NCBI RefSeq assembly: GCF_008056315.1
Contig: NZ_VRKQ01000008.1
Location: 1,816,957-1,880,956, forward strand
DNA from: Seonamhaeicola maritimus
Lineage (GTDB): Bacteria > Bacteroidota > Bacteroidia > Flavobacteriales > Flavobacteriaceae
Direction: 5' to 3'
Length of the DNA stretch: 64,000 nt
Of the stretch, positions 1 through 8,412 are shown one piece after another. Every line of letters begins with the position of its first letter. The stretch's first letter is position 1. Under the pieces are notes generated by a model. The model did no database searches. It was not told where the DNA came from and was given only the letters and a program-made list of their open reading frames with translations. Both the position numbers and the translations under genes were made by a program.

Positions 1-2
1 GT

Positions 3-611
3 AGTGGTATTCCTAATTTCACAGATAATCCAGATTTTTGGAAAAATCAACCAAACACGAATATAGATGTACTAGAATATGCACTTGATTTACCGGCAAA
101 CTTCCAGCCAAACAAAAGTCATGGTTATTCAAATACCAATTATTTGTTGCTTTCAAGAGTCATTGAACAAGTTATAGGAGGCAGTCGTCAAGACTATTTC
201 AAAAAAGAAATTTTAAAACCTCTTGGATTGAAAAACACCTATGGCTCCATTGATGAGGTTAATCTAGACGATGTTATGAGCGGTTATTATGTCGGCATTG
301 ATAAGGACTTTAAAAATGAGAATAATGGAATGATGATAGCTACAGCGGAAGATGTTGGTATTTTTTTAAGAGCCTTAAATGATGGTTCATTACTTAATGA
401 AGACGAAATGGAAATCTATTCATCAATTTATGAATTTAATCATGGCGGATTGGCTCCAGGTTACCAATGTATGGCAGAATACCATAAAGATATTGATGCT
501 GTTGTTATTCAATTTATGAATACCACCGATTTTGAAGGCTATCAATGGAATTTGTTACAAATAACACATAGTCGGGTTGTTAAAATCTTGCGTAAAGCAA
601 ATAATTTGTAA
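3..611 (+). CDS. Serine hydrolase, beta-lactamase/penicillin-binding-protein-like family (5' truncated)
   Basis: This gene is cut by the left edge of the window; the open frame runs from base 3 with no visible start, leaving about 202 residues. A Tyr-Ser-Asn triad (bases 126-134, in the context HGYSNTNY) matches the second conserved motif of class C beta-lactamases and related D-Ala-D-Ala peptidases and esterases. A His-Gly-Gly at about 441-449 fits the third motif (K/H-T/S/x-G). The catalytic SxxK would lie upstream of the window. Such proteins are usually exported serine hydrolases acting on peptidoglycan peptides or esters, but the substrate cannot be told from this part. A TTG inside the frame at 144 is not the true start, because recognisable family sequence continues upstream of it. 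Confidence 0.8.
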   Translation, partial: SGIPNFTDNPDFWKNQPNTNIDVLEYALDLPANFQPNKSHGYSNTNYLLLSRVIEQVIGGSRQDYFKKEILKPLGLKNTYGSIDEVNLDDVMSGYYVGIDKDFKNENNGMMIATAEDVGIFLRALNDGSLLNEDEMEIYSSIYEFNHGGLAPGYQCMAEYHKDIDAVVIQFMNTTDFEGYQWNLLQITHSRVVKILRKANNL

Positions 612-676
612 ATTATTGAATGTAATAGAGTAACAAGTTTTACAATATCTCGTCGTTAAAAAACAACCAATCAATC

Positions 677-1531
677 ATGACTAGATCAATCAAAGCTAAT
701 CATCAAACCTGGAAAGCAATAGTCTTATTCTTAGGTATTCTTACTATACTTAGTTCAATTTGTTACTATGCCATTTTAAAGTTAAATCCAACCAGTATTT
801 ATATAGGTGCTTTAATGATGTGTCCCGCCATAGCTTCGTTTATCACATTAAAAATTTTAAAACGTTCTATTACTAGTATACCTTGGAGTTTAAAAAACAT
901 TAAGTATTTAAAACTATCTTACTTGTTGCCAATAGGCTACATCACTATTTCTTATATATTTATTTGGATGTTTGGATTAGGAAATTTAGGAAATCAAAAC
1001 ACAATAACTGAATGGTCGCAAGAATTAGGACTCACAGGATTTAATACCTCTTTGACCATTTTAGCCATGATTTTGCTACTGGCTATAGTTGGTGTGGTTA
1101 AAAATATAGGTTCAACTTTAGGTGAAGAAATTGGATGGCGTGGATTTTTTGTTTTTGAACTTAGAAAAATATTACCCTTTGGAAGTACATCCATAATAAG
1201 CGGACTCATTTGGTCTATTTGGCATTGGCCTATAATTTGGTTAATGTATAACGGAAGCGGTCAGTTAATCTTTCATATTACTGCGTTTACAATAATGATT
1301 GTAGCCATTTCTGTTATTATGACCTATTACACAATTAAATCTAATAGTTTGTGGCCAGCAGCTTTATTTCATTCCGTACATAATATTTTCATTCAAAAGG
1401 TTTTTACACCAATAACAACAACCAACAAAGCTAGTACATTTTGGGTAGATGAATACGGTATGATGATTCCAATTGTCGCTAGTATTTTTGCTATTGTATT
1501 TTGGAGGAAAGCAAGAAAAGAGCATTTATAG
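677..1531 (+). CDS. CPBP family intramembrane glutamic endopeptidase
   Basis: A 284-residue multi-spanning membrane protein of the CPBP (CAAX protease and bacteriocin-processing, ABI) family. The family signature is visible: EEIGWRGF, the EExxxR motif carrying the glutamate pair, in the middle of the protein; an aromatic-rich WSIWHWP segment with the second-motif His; and a late HSVHN motif. These residues form the intramembrane active site in Rce1-type proteases. The gene lies 65 bases after the serine hydrolase and 39 bases before a NAD(P)-binding oxidoreductase on the same strand. Members act in prenyl-protein processing, bacteriocin self-immunity or membrane-protein turnover; nothing here says which. 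Confidence 0.85.
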   Translation: MTRSIKANHQTWKAIVLFLGILTILSSICYYAILKLNPTSIYIGALMMCPAIASFITLKILKRSITSIPWSLKNIKYLKLSYLLPIGYITISYIFIWMFGLGNLGNQNTITEWSQELGLTGFNTSLTILAMILLLAIVGVVKNIGSTLGEEIGWRGFFVFELRKILPFGSTSIISGLIWSIWHWPIIWLMYNGSGQLIFHITAFTIMIVAISVIMTYYTIKSNSLWPAALFHSVHNIFIQKVFTPITTTNKASTFWVDEYGMMIPIVASIFAIVFWRKARKEHL

Positions 1532-1570
1532 AAATAAAAAACATCATCAACCAATCAATTAAATAACAGT

Positions 1571-2296
1571 ATGACAGTATTAGTAGTAGGAGCAAGTGGA
1601 ACCACCGGAAGTAAATTAGTAGAGCAACTTTTACTTCAAAATCAGAAAGTAAAAGTAATTGTAAGATCACCAGAAAAGTTACCGGATTCATGGAAAACTA
1701 ATAACAGTTTAAAAATTATCGCTGCAAGTATTTTAGATTTGAGTGATGCAGAAATGCGCACTATTGTTAGTGATTGTGATGCCGTAGCTTCATGCCTGGG
1801 ACATAACATAAACTTTAAGGGCATGTATGGTAAACCACGACGACTAGTTACAGAAGCGGCAAGCCGATTGTGCAATGCCATAATAGCAAACAATAGTAAT
1901 AGAAAAACAAAGTTTGTTTTAATGAATACCACTGGAAATCGTAATCGTGATTTGAAAGAGCCAATTTCCTTTGCTCAAAAATGTGTTATTGGATTGTTAC
2001 GATTGTTGTTACCACCACATATAGATAATGAAAAAGCAGCAGATTTTTTAAGAACTCAAATTGGTCAAAACCATGATTTTTTGGAATGGGCTGCCGTACG
2101 GCCAGATGGATTAATTAATGAAGACCATTTGACTGAATATGAAATTTATCAATCTCCAACAAGAAGCGCCATTTTTAACGCAGGTAAAGTGAGTAGGATA
2201 AACGTAGCTCATTTTATGGCTAGTTTAATTACTGATGATAACTTATGGGCTAAATGGAAAGGGCAGATGCCTGTAATCTACAGTAAATCAACATAA
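1571..2296 (+). CDS. NAD(P)-binding oxidoreductase of the atypical SDR/NmrA type
   Basis: A 241-residue Rossmann-fold protein. The N-terminus reads VLVVGASGTTGSKL, the GxxGxxG dinucleotide-binding loop of atypical short-chain dehydrogenases (NmrA/YwnB-like). It is followed by a second strand ending VIVRSPEKL, where an Arg after the strand suggests NADP preference. The Tyr-xxx-Lys pair of classical SDRs is not obvious, as is usual in the atypical group. It may be an NAD(P)H-dependent reductase or a redox-sensing binding protein; the substrate is unknown. It follows the CPBP gene on the same strand and could be cotranscribed with it. Confidence 0.8.
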   Translation: MTVLVVGASGTTGSKLVEQLLLQNQKVKVIVRSPEKLPDSWKTNNSLKIIAASILDLSDAEMRTIVSDCDAVASCLGHNINFKGMYGKPRRLVTEAASRLCNAIIANNSNRKTKFVLMNTTGNRNRDLKEPISFAQKCVIGLLRLLLPPHIDNEKAADFLRTQIGQNHDFLEWAAVRPDGLINEDHLTEYEIYQSPTRSAIFNAGKVSRINVAHFMASLITDDNLWAKWKGQMPVIYSKST

Positions 2297-2353
2297 CAGA
2301 AGAATAAAAACTCAGGCCTCCTAAAACTATAATCCAACAACTTAAAATATATA

Positions 2354-2548
2354 ATGAAAAACAGGTTGACACATTTATATAGTTCGAGTAATTTGCTTAC
2401 CGGGCTTGATGTAAGTCATAATTCTGGATTAATTGATTTGCGGGTAGATAGGAACCCAGAATTAACTTGTATCAAAATTGAAAATGAACAAAACATACCA
2501 ACAGTAACTCTTTCTGAATACCAAAAATTAAACACATCATGCCTATAG
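2354..2548 (+). pseudogene. Leucine-rich-repeat protein fragment (probable remnant)
   Basis: The 64-codon frame encodes LTGLDVSHNSGLIDLRVDRNPELTCI in two pieces recognisable as short leucine-rich repeats (LTxLDVSxNxxLxxLxV) followed by the NPxLTCI tail that normally closes the repeat array of large secreted flavobacterial LRR proteins. There is no signal peptide and no sorting domain, and only about two repeats remain. I read it as the end of a larger LRR gene that has lost most of its length, not as an intact small protein. Whether it is still translated cannot be judged from sequence alone. Confidence 0.45.
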
Positions 2549-2587
2549 TTTTATATCTATAGTTATCTAAACTGTAAAATGGAGTAA

Positions 2588-3148
2588 ATGAAAACTTTGA
2601 GTAAATTTATTAATAAAAATGTGTCAGGAAAGAAAGTTTTAGGGCTTTTCATTCTAACAAACCTAGTGTATGCTTTCATGCTAATAGTTACCATTCCTAA
2701 AACAATGAGCTTCGCTAATGGAATGAAGTTGTTAGATATGATGCCAGCAGGATATGATTTCAATTATGTAAACACATTATTCAGTGCTCTTGGTAACAAC
2801 GGACGTGACATTTATCTAACAAATCAAATACCTGTGGATATGATTTATCCATTCCTATTTGGAGTTTCTTATGCCGCAGTAATGGCGTATTTTTTAAATA
2901 AAATAAACAAACTTAATACACCGTTTATTTATTTATCTCTTTTGCCCATTATTGCAGGAATTGCAGATTATATCGAAAATATTGGAATTATCTCAATGCT
3001 TAATAATTATCCAAATTTAACAGAAACCACAGTTAATACAATTAGTACTTTTTCAATTATAAAAAGTATTTCTACCAGTGTGTTTTTTATTGCGTTGGTG
3101 GTAGTCTTGATATTAGTTTTTATTAATTTTTTTAAGAAATCAAAATAG
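2588..3148 (+). CDS. Integral membrane protein of unknown function
   Basis: A 186-residue protein with about four hydrophobic segments: near residues 17-35, 85-103, 115-133 and 158-180, the last followed by a basic tail (FFKKSK). A polar loop between the first two segments (about 40-80) should face outside or the periplasm. I do not recognise a named domain. It sits at the end of the accessory + strand block, with 39 bases between it and the LRR fragment. Start chosen at the ATG with an A/G-rich leader (ggagtaaatg). Confidence 0.65.
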   Translation: MKTLSKFINKNVSGKKVLGLFILTNLVYAFMLIVTIPKTMSFANGMKLLDMMPAGYDFNYVNTLFSALGNNGRDIYLTNQIPVDMIYPFLFGVSYAAVMAYFLNKINKLNTPFIYLSLLPIIAGIADYIENIGIISMLNNYPNLTETTVNTISTFSIIKSISTSVFFIALVVVLILVFINFFKKSK

Positions 3149-3270
3149 TACATTGTAGCTAATCCTAATCGCTGAAAATCGCATATTTCAAAAAATGTTG
3201 CCGGGTTATTCGAAAAAGAGAATTTATTGTACGTAACTATATAATAATAATGAAGCCACAATTAGCTTGA

Positions 3271-3324
3271 ACATAATCATGAACGATATAAAACACCTGC
3301 GTGTTGTTATAACTATGATTATGT
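3271..3324. repeat. Imperfect 54-bp inverted repeat in the intergenic region
   Basis: The outer arms ACATAATCAT (3271-3280) and ATGATTATGT (3315-3324) are perfect 10-bp complements. Inside them, AACAC (3292-3296) and GTGTT (3301-3305) form a second perfect stem around a CTGC loop, with a bulged AT-rich part between. The element lies in the 287-base gap between the membrane protein ending at 3148 and the DedA-like gene. It has no run of T after either arm, so it is not a simple terminator. It may be a decayed mobile or attC-like folded site, which is inference only. I see nothing else recognisable in this gap. Confidence 0.5.
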
Positions 3325-3480
3325 CAAATATCGCCTAAAAGCGCTATTACGCAAATTGCTGTAAAATGTACTATAATTTATATTATGTCAAATAGACTAT
3401 TTTAATACCTGTTCTCTCGTTGTAGATGTTAAAGTATGTTTAAATATAGCCTTATACTTTCCCAATCTAAAAATCGAACT

Positions 3481-3488
3481 TATATTTG
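3481..3488 (+). promoter_or_regulatory. Possible -7 box very close to the DedA-like gene start
   Basis: TATATTTG matches TAnnTTTG exactly and lies only 10 bases before the ATG at 3499. If used, the transcript would be nearly leaderless. It may equally be chance in AT-rich DNA. Confidence 0.3.
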
Positions 3489-3498
3489 TCACCTTTAT

Positions 3499-4128
3499 AT
3501 GCACCCATTGAAACCTACAAAATCTAAACCTAAATCTGACAAGTCTCGTCTGAGACTGTTACATCAATATTACAGCTATACGGGTTTCTATAATTTTGTT
3601 GGTAAAAGTGTTTTAAAGGCGCTGCCTTATATTATTATAGCTGTTGCCGCCATTTACGCATTAAATAAATTTTTCAATATAAACGAAGCTTTAGAAACTA
3701 TAACGCAAACACTTCCTGTGTATGGTGTTTTATTATTCTTTTTTGCTTCAGAAACACTTTTAGGTTTAGTACCACCAGAGCTTTTTATAGCTTGGTCTGG
3801 AAAACTAAATAATCCTTGGGGGTACCTTATTTTACTGGCTTTTTTGTCTTATTTAGGTGGTTTATTAACCTATTATTTGGGTATCATTATTACCAGAATT
3901 CCTAAAGTGCATAACTACTTGCAAAATAAAATGCAAAAGCAGTTAAAAAACTCCAAAAAATGGGGTGGCTTTTTAATTGTAGTTGGCGCCCTATTGCCGC
4001 TACCCTTTTCAATTTCATGCTTAGCAGCTGGTATTATTAACTTTCCGTTTAAAGGTGTGGTTTCCTTTGGTTCTTTACGTTTATTACGCTTTGTTATTTA
4101 CGGATTAGTAATTTTTAATGTTGTTTAA
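3499..4128 (+). CDS. DedA/VTT (SNARE-associated)-like membrane protein
   Basis: About 209 residues from the ATG at 3499; the frame is open upstream to an ATG at 3436, but those 21 extra residues look non-homologous. A basic N-terminal tail (PTKSKPKSDKSR) precedes hydrophobic segments near residues 40-58, 75-95 and 108-130. The central part (ASETLLGLVPPELFIAWSG, then a Gly-rich helix, then GALLPLPFSISCLAAG) follows the VTT/DedA layout: two re-entrant hairpins with a Pro-rich turn and a conserved small-residue helix. DedA-type proteins act in lipid scrambling or membrane homeostasis. The start is the main uncertainty. Confidence 0.7.
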   Translation: MHPLKPTKSKPKSDKSRLRLLHQYYSYTGFYNFVGKSVLKALPYIIIAVAAIYALNKFFNINEALETITQTLPVYGVLLFFFASETLLGLVPPELFIAWSGKLNNPWGYLILLAFLSYLGGLLTYYLGIIITRIPKVHNYLQNKMQKQLKNSKKWGGFLIVVGALLPLPFSISCLAAGIINFPFKGVVSFGSLRLLRFVIYGLVIFNVV

Positions 4129-4130
4129 AA

Positions 4131-4694
4131 CTAATAATTTGATTGAGGAATGGCTTTAATATGAGCGAATACTTCAATACCATTAATAGTAGTTTCTATT
4201 TCCTCAGTGCTCATTTTTATACCTTTTACCACATTAGCGTTTCCTTTTGGCGAAATGGCTAAAACGTTATAAAAAATGCTGTCATTATAAATAGCTCTTA
4301 TATGAACAATATTACCAGATTTACTAACGCCCTTAACTGGTAAAATTAAACCTTCTTCTGTAATAGCCTTAATGCCGTAAATGGTACCATCTGTTCCTAT
4401 AGCTTTTACAGGATAGTACTTCTCGCCTTTCATTACCAGCATTTTAATGGGCAATTTCTTTCCCTTTACAAATGCTTTTACATCTAATAAACTGGTTTGA
4501 TCTGAATTTTGAATGGCCTTTACATTATAGGTATTACCTTTAGCATCAAAAGCTTTTATTTTTAAAATCTTCGCATTTGGTTTAAAGGCTTTAACATGCC
4601 AAATAACATCTTTTATTTTCTCCTGACTAAATCCATTAAAACTGAATGATACAGCAAATATTATTATGATAATTGGTATAAGTTTAGTTTTCAT
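4131..4694 (-). CDS. Secreted protein built of about ten short VKAI-type repeats
   Basis: A 187-residue protein with a clear Sec signal peptide (hydrophobic residues 4-20, cleavage likely after NGFSQ). The mature part is a run of short units, each ending in a hydrophobic-Lys-Ala-hydrophobic tetrad: VKAF, IKAF, VKAI, VKAF, VKAI, IKAI, VKGV, IRAI, VLAI, VKGI, IKAI, at roughly 11-25-residue intervals, with G-N/T-x-Y/V turns between. This suggests a small solenoid of beta strands. I do not recognise the family by function. The gene is convergent with the DedA-like gene (2 bases apart), with no terminator visible between. Confidence 0.75.
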   Translation of the reverse strand: MKTKLIPIIIIIFAVSFSFNGFSQEKIKDVIWHVKAFKPNAKILKIKAFDAKGNTYNVKAIQNSDQTSLLDVKAFVKGKKLPIKMLVMKGEKYYPVKAIGTDGTIYGIKAITEEGLILPVKGVSKSGNIVHIRAIYNDSIFYNVLAISPKGNANVVKGIKMSTEEIETTINGIEVFAHIKAIPQSNY

Positions 4695-4791
4695 GACAGT
4701 GCTTATTTTGGTTATATTATTATAAACTTAAGGCTATGAGAGCCAAAATAATATGATAAAAATCAAGAAACCGTATTCTTAACATTGGAAC

Positions 4792-4836
4792 AAAAAAAAG
4801 AGGCATCTAAAAATGCACTTTTTAGACAACCTCTTT
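4792..4836 (-). terminator. Intrinsic terminator after the DUF4251 lipoprotein gene
   Basis: Read on the minus strand, AAAGAGG...CTAAAAA pairs with TTTTTAG...CCTCTTT and is followed by a run of T. It lies about 30 bases past the stop of the lipoprotein gene. Confidence 0.8.
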
Positions 4837-4866
4837 AATTATTATAATTCTTTATGCAATAGTTGG

Positions 4867-5415
4867 TTATTCCTTTTTTTCTATGACCTGACCTCTATAA
4901 GAAATAAAGGTTCTATGGCTACTATTCACACGTATTTCAGTTCTTAAACTAGGATAAATGCTTAAATTAATCTGAAAAGCTTCGTTTTCATTCTTAACCT
5001 CAAAATAATAATTTTGAGTACTCTTTTTGGAGTTAAATGAATGCTCAAAAACATCTGGAATCCCTTCGAAATTTATGCCCGCATTATCAGTGTTATAACC
5101 ACCGCCCATACGCATTTCACCATAAAAAGGTAAATCAATGGACAAGCTGTTTCCCATAATTTTTAAGTGATTTGGGTTTCCTATTAAATTGATACTTCCG
5201 CCCGTACTTCCAACTGGTAATAATCCTGTATTGGCCATTAATAAGGCGTTTTGTGGATTTGCCTGGTCAGATTCAATGGTAATGTTATCCATTTTAACTA
5301 TGGCATTTAATTTTTCTAATGCCTCAGCCTTTACAACTTGCTTTCCTGATCCGCAGTTTACAAAGATCAATGCTAATACTAATATGGTTAAAATCTGTGT
5401 TCTCATAATTATCAA
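4867..5415 (-). CDS. DUF4251 domain lipoprotein
   Basis: A 182-residue exported protein. The N-terminus is a lipoprotein signal (hydrophobic run, then VNCGSGK), so the mature protein should be lipid-anchored at Cys 21 or so. The rest matches the DUF4251 pattern of Bacteroidetes: LPFYGEMRMGGGYN, a short GINFEG turn, a YYFEVKN strand and the closing HRTFISYRGQV. DUF4251 proteins are small beta-rich envelope proteins without assigned function. A second ATG three codons in (MRTQ) is an equally good start. The gene has its own terminator and seems to be a single transcription unit. Confidence 0.85.
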   Translation of the reverse strand: MIIMRTQILTILVLALIFVNCGSGKQVVKAEALEKLNAIVKMDNITIESDQANPQNALLMANTGLLPVGSTGGSINLIGNPNHLKIMGNSLSIDLPFYGEMRMGGGYNTDNAGINFEGIPDVFEHSFNSKKSTQNYYFEVKNENEAFQINLSIYPSLRTEIRVNSSHRTFISYRGQVIEKKE

Positions 5416-5605
5416 TTTTTAATTTTCATATATACAAAATTAGTCTAAAGACAACTACATTTAAGTCAGTTCACCACCAAAAAAAGACGCTTCATTAGGC
5501 ATTTGTCTAAAACATCCTTTTCAGAAGGCTTTAAATCATACTTACTGTATAAATTAATGGATTTTGATTAGATGAACCTGATCTAAAGCAAAAAACTTTA
5601 ATTAT

Positions 5606-5640
5606 AAAAAAAAAGCCGGAATATTTTAACATCCCGACTT
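5606..5640 (-). terminator. Intrinsic terminator after the 126-residue coiled-coil gene
   Basis: On the minus strand, AAGTCGGGA and TTCCGGCTT pair (two G-U pairs) around an AT-rich loop and are followed by eight or more T. It closes the EF-G-like/coiled-coil pair of genes. Confidence 0.8.
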
Positions 5641-5665
5641 TCTGCCTATTTAGTTTAGTAATTGG

Positions 5666-6046
5666 CTATAACCATTCTCTAAAATAATCCATCATTTCTT
5701 CTTTTAAATCATAATGCATATTGATATAGGTACGCATATCATCTTTTAAAGTATGCTGTTCATTTTGTAACCTACCGTCAATATTCTCATTAAAATCGGC
5801 TTTATGAATATTAGCCATTTTATTTCTAATACGATGTTTTAATTTAGAAATGGCATCCTTTTCAATCATAATTCTATTCTGAAAATTTTCTAAAGGCACC
5901 GTAGCTTTTTTTCCAAACTCGCGTCTTGCTATTTCTTCTAGTTTTTCTTCAAACGTATCCATTTCATCAAAATGAAAACGTAACTCTCTCTTCCATGTTT
6001 CTAAATTAAACTTTAGATCGCTCAAATAATTTGCTTTCGTTATCAT
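5666..6046 (-). CDS. Small charged alpha-helical protein, unknown function
   Basis: A 126-residue soluble protein rich in Glu, Lys and Arg, with long heptad-like stretches (about 20-60 and 65-120), so probably a helical bundle or coiled coil. There is no signal peptide or membrane segment. It lies 21 bases downstream of the EF-G-like GTPase on the same strand and shares its terminator, so the two are probably cotranscribed; a link to ribosome or GTPase function is inference from this only. No named domain recognised. Confidence 0.7.
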   Translation of the reverse strand: MITKANYLSDLKFNLETWKRELRFHFDEMDTFEEKLEEIARREFGKKATVPLENFQNRIMIEKDAISKLKHRIRNKMANIHKADFNENIDGRLQNEQHTLKDDMRTYINMHYDLKEEMMDYFREWL

Positions 6047-6067
6047 AGTTATAATGCTTATTATAAA

Positions 6068-8176
6068 TTAAACTTCTTCTTTTACTAATTGTTTTTGTAG
6101 GTTACTTGGTACCGGTTGGTACGATGAGAATCTAGAGCTAAATGTAGCTTTCCCTTGGGTTAATGAACGTAAATCTGTAGAATATCCAAATAACTCAGCT
6201 GCAGGAATGGTACATTTTAATATTTGATAATGGTCTAAATTATCAAATCCCTGAATGATGGAGCGTCTAGATTGTAAATCGGTCATTACATTACCAACCA
6301 TATCTTCTGGTACTTTAACTGTTAGTTCATTTGTTGGTTCTAACAATTTAGGATTGGCATTTAAAAACGCTTCTTTAAAGGCGTGTGCTCCGGCTATTTT
6401 AAAAGATATATCATTAGAATCTACAGAGTGCATTTTACCATCATACACCATTACACGTACATCTCTAATATAAGACCCAGTTAATGGCCCTTCTTCCATA
6501 ACTTCTAAAACACCTTTCATTACTGATGGTAAATAGCGTAAATCTATCACACCACCAACAATACAGTTGTAGAAAACTAGTTTTCCGCCCCAGGCTAAAT
6601 CAACTTCTTCTTTACCTCTAATATTAAACCCTTCAGGTTCTGGCATGCCTTCAAACCAAGGCTCTATTTTTAAATGCACTTGTGCAAATTGCCCAGAACC
6701 ACCAGATTGTTTTTTATGTCTGTAATTGGCAGTAGATGAACGCTGAATAGTTTCTCTATACTTTATTTTAGGCTTATTGTAATTAGCAGTTACACCGTAA
6801 TTGTTCTTTAAAGTCCAATCAATAATTGCTAAATGCAGCTCACCTTGGCATCCAAGAATTTGTTCTTTTGATTCTTTGGAATAATTAATAACAACAGTTG
6901 GATCTTGCTTATGTATGCGTTTTAGTGCATCACTTAACTTTTCATCATCAGCTTTGTCAGTTACCGTAACCGCTTTATTTATTCTAGGTTCTGGATATTG
7001 AATAGGTTTAATAGTGATTGGTTTACTGCCACTATATAATGTGTCTGTAGTATCTGTAAACTTAAGTTTTAAGGTGGCTCCAATATCACCAGTGGTTAAT
7101 TTGTTAACCGGCTGTCTGGTTTTTCCATCCATAATATACAGCTGGTTAATAACCTCTGTTTCATCATTTCTTGAATTCGTTAATTTATCATTAACATTAA
7201 CTTCACCAGATTTCACCTTAAAAAATGTGATTTGCCCTAGATTAGGTTGATACAAGGTTTTAAAAATAAACAATGACGTTGGAGCATCTACTTTAGGAAC
7301 AATCTCCTCACCTTCTAAACTCTGCTCTCCTTTTAAATCTGCTGCCGCTGGCGCTACATTATCAATGAATCCCATTAATCGGCCACTACCCATATCTTCT
7401 AATGCTGATACACAGAATACTGGGAATAAGTCATGATTTAACATACCGGCTTTTATACCTTGGCGCATTTCGTCTTCATTCAAAGTGCCCTTATCAAAAT
7501 ATAATTCCATGAGTTCTTCATCATTCTCAGCCGCTTTTTCTACTAATTCATTATGTAACAATTCTGCCATTTCCTTTTCATGGTCTGGAATTGCAAGTTT
7601 TTCTGGCTTCCCTCCTTCTGGTCCAAACTTGTAACATTTCATCTTTAATACGTCAATGATACACTGTGCACCGTCTAATTTTATAGGATATTGAATTTGA
7701 ACCGCATTATTTCCAACCAGTGTTTTTATGCTTTTAAAGGCATCTTCAAAATTGCAATCTGGATGATCAATTTGGTTTATAATAAATAAGGTTGGCTTGT
7801 TATATTTATCTATGTAATTCCAGATAATTTCAGTGCCAACCTCTACGCCGTGTCTCCCGTTTATAACGGTAGCAATGGTGTCTCCCACCCTGATGGATGA
7901 AATAATTTCTCCTATAAAATCATCTAAACCAGGTGTGTCTATAATATTAATTTTATAGTTACGCCATTCCGTATGTATAGGTGTTGCAAATACAGATGCT
8001 TGTCTTTCATGTTCAATTTCATGATAATCGGAAACTGTATTATTTTCTTCAATGGTACCACGCCTTTTTGTAAGTCCTGCTTCAAATAACATGGTTTCTG
8101 CTAAGGTGGTTTTACCACTGTTGTGAGCCCCCACAAACACTACATTTTTAATGTGTTTATCATCAAATACTTTCAT
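6068..8176 (-). CDS. Elongation factor G-like translational GTPase (second EF-G type)
   Basis: A 702-residue translational GTPase. G1 is GAHNSGKTT (about 16-24), G3 is DTPGLDD, and G4 reads NQID in place of the usual NKxD. Domain II follows (TLYQPNLGQITFFKVKSGEV), then domain III (HKQDPTVVINYSKESKEQILGCQGELHLAI), and the C-terminal domains IV-V (GSYIRDVRVMVYDGKMHSVDSND; LQSRRSIIQGF). This is the FusA-like/EF-G2 paralogue group, distinct from the canonical EF-G normally encoded with rpsL and rpsG. Such paralogues may act in ribosome recycling or stress; the exact role is unproven. It heads a two-gene unit with the coiled-coil gene. Confidence 0.85.
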   Translation of the reverse strand: MKVFDDKHIKNVVFVGAHNSGKTTLAETMLFEAGLTKRRGTIEENNTVSDYHEIEHERQASVFATPIHTEWRNYKINIIDTPGLDDFIGEIISSIRVGDTIATVINGRHGVEVGTEIIWNYIDKYNKPTLFIINQIDHPDCNFEDAFKSIKTLVGNNAVQIQYPIKLDGAQCIIDVLKMKCYKFGPEGGKPEKLAIPDHEKEMAELLHNELVEKAAENDEELMELYFDKGTLNEDEMRQGIKAGMLNHDLFPVFCVSALEDMGSGRLMGFIDNVAPAAADLKGEQSLEGEEIVPKVDAPTSLFIFKTLYQPNLGQITFFKVKSGEVNVNDKLTNSRNDETEVINQLYIMDGKTRQPVNKLTTGDIGATLKLKFTDTTDTLYSGSKPITIKPIQYPEPRINKAVTVTDKADDEKLSDALKRIHKQDPTVVINYSKESKEQILGCQGELHLAIIDWTLKNNYGVTANYNKPKIKYRETIQRSSTANYRHKKQSGGSGQFAQVHLKIEPWFEGMPEPEGFNIRGKEEVDLAWGGKLVFYNCIVGGVIDLRYLPSVMKGVLEVMEEGPLTGSYIRDVRVMVYDGKMHSVDSNDISFKIAGAHAFKEAFLNANPKLLEPTNELTVKVPEDMVGNVMTDLQSRRSIIQGFDNLDHYQILKCTIPAAELFGYSTDLRSLTQGKATFSSRFSSYQPVPSNLQKQLVKEEV

Positions 8177-8388
8177 ATGCCTTTGGTTTAATTTATATTG
8201 GTTTATAACCTTTTTCCCAAAAAGAAATCTATAAGGTTTTTTAAAGATGATATAAAGCTACCCTCAATATTTATAAAAAAATATGATTATTATCAGCTCT
8301 TAGGCAAGTATCTATTGATAAATCTGGTGAGTTCCATAAAGTTACAACAAAATTGTATTATGTAAGCTATTTATTAATCTGTCTACCG

Positions 8389-8396
8389 TATTTTTG
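8389..8396 (+). promoter_or_regulatory. -7 promoter box for the DUF3817-mscS pair
   Basis: TATTTTTG matches the Bacteroidetes -7 element TAnnTTTG and ends 16 bases before the ATG at 8413. A clear -33 element is not seen. Confidence 0.5.
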
Positions 8397-8412
8397 CTAA
8401 AAATTTTGAACT

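Noticed and set aside
994-1209. Minus-strand open frame inside the CPBP protease gene
   Set aside because: It is antisense to a gene with clear motifs (EEIGWRGF), and has no independent leader or promoter.
2354-2548. Intact small LRR protein
   Set aside because: Only two repeats, no signal peptide and no sorting domain; better explained as a remnant.
5466-5570. Coding-like stretch on the minus strand (INLYSKYDLKPSEKDVLDKC and on to a TGA)
   Set aside because: About 34 codons are open without any start codon in a sensible place; it may be a gene scrap but is too short to support.
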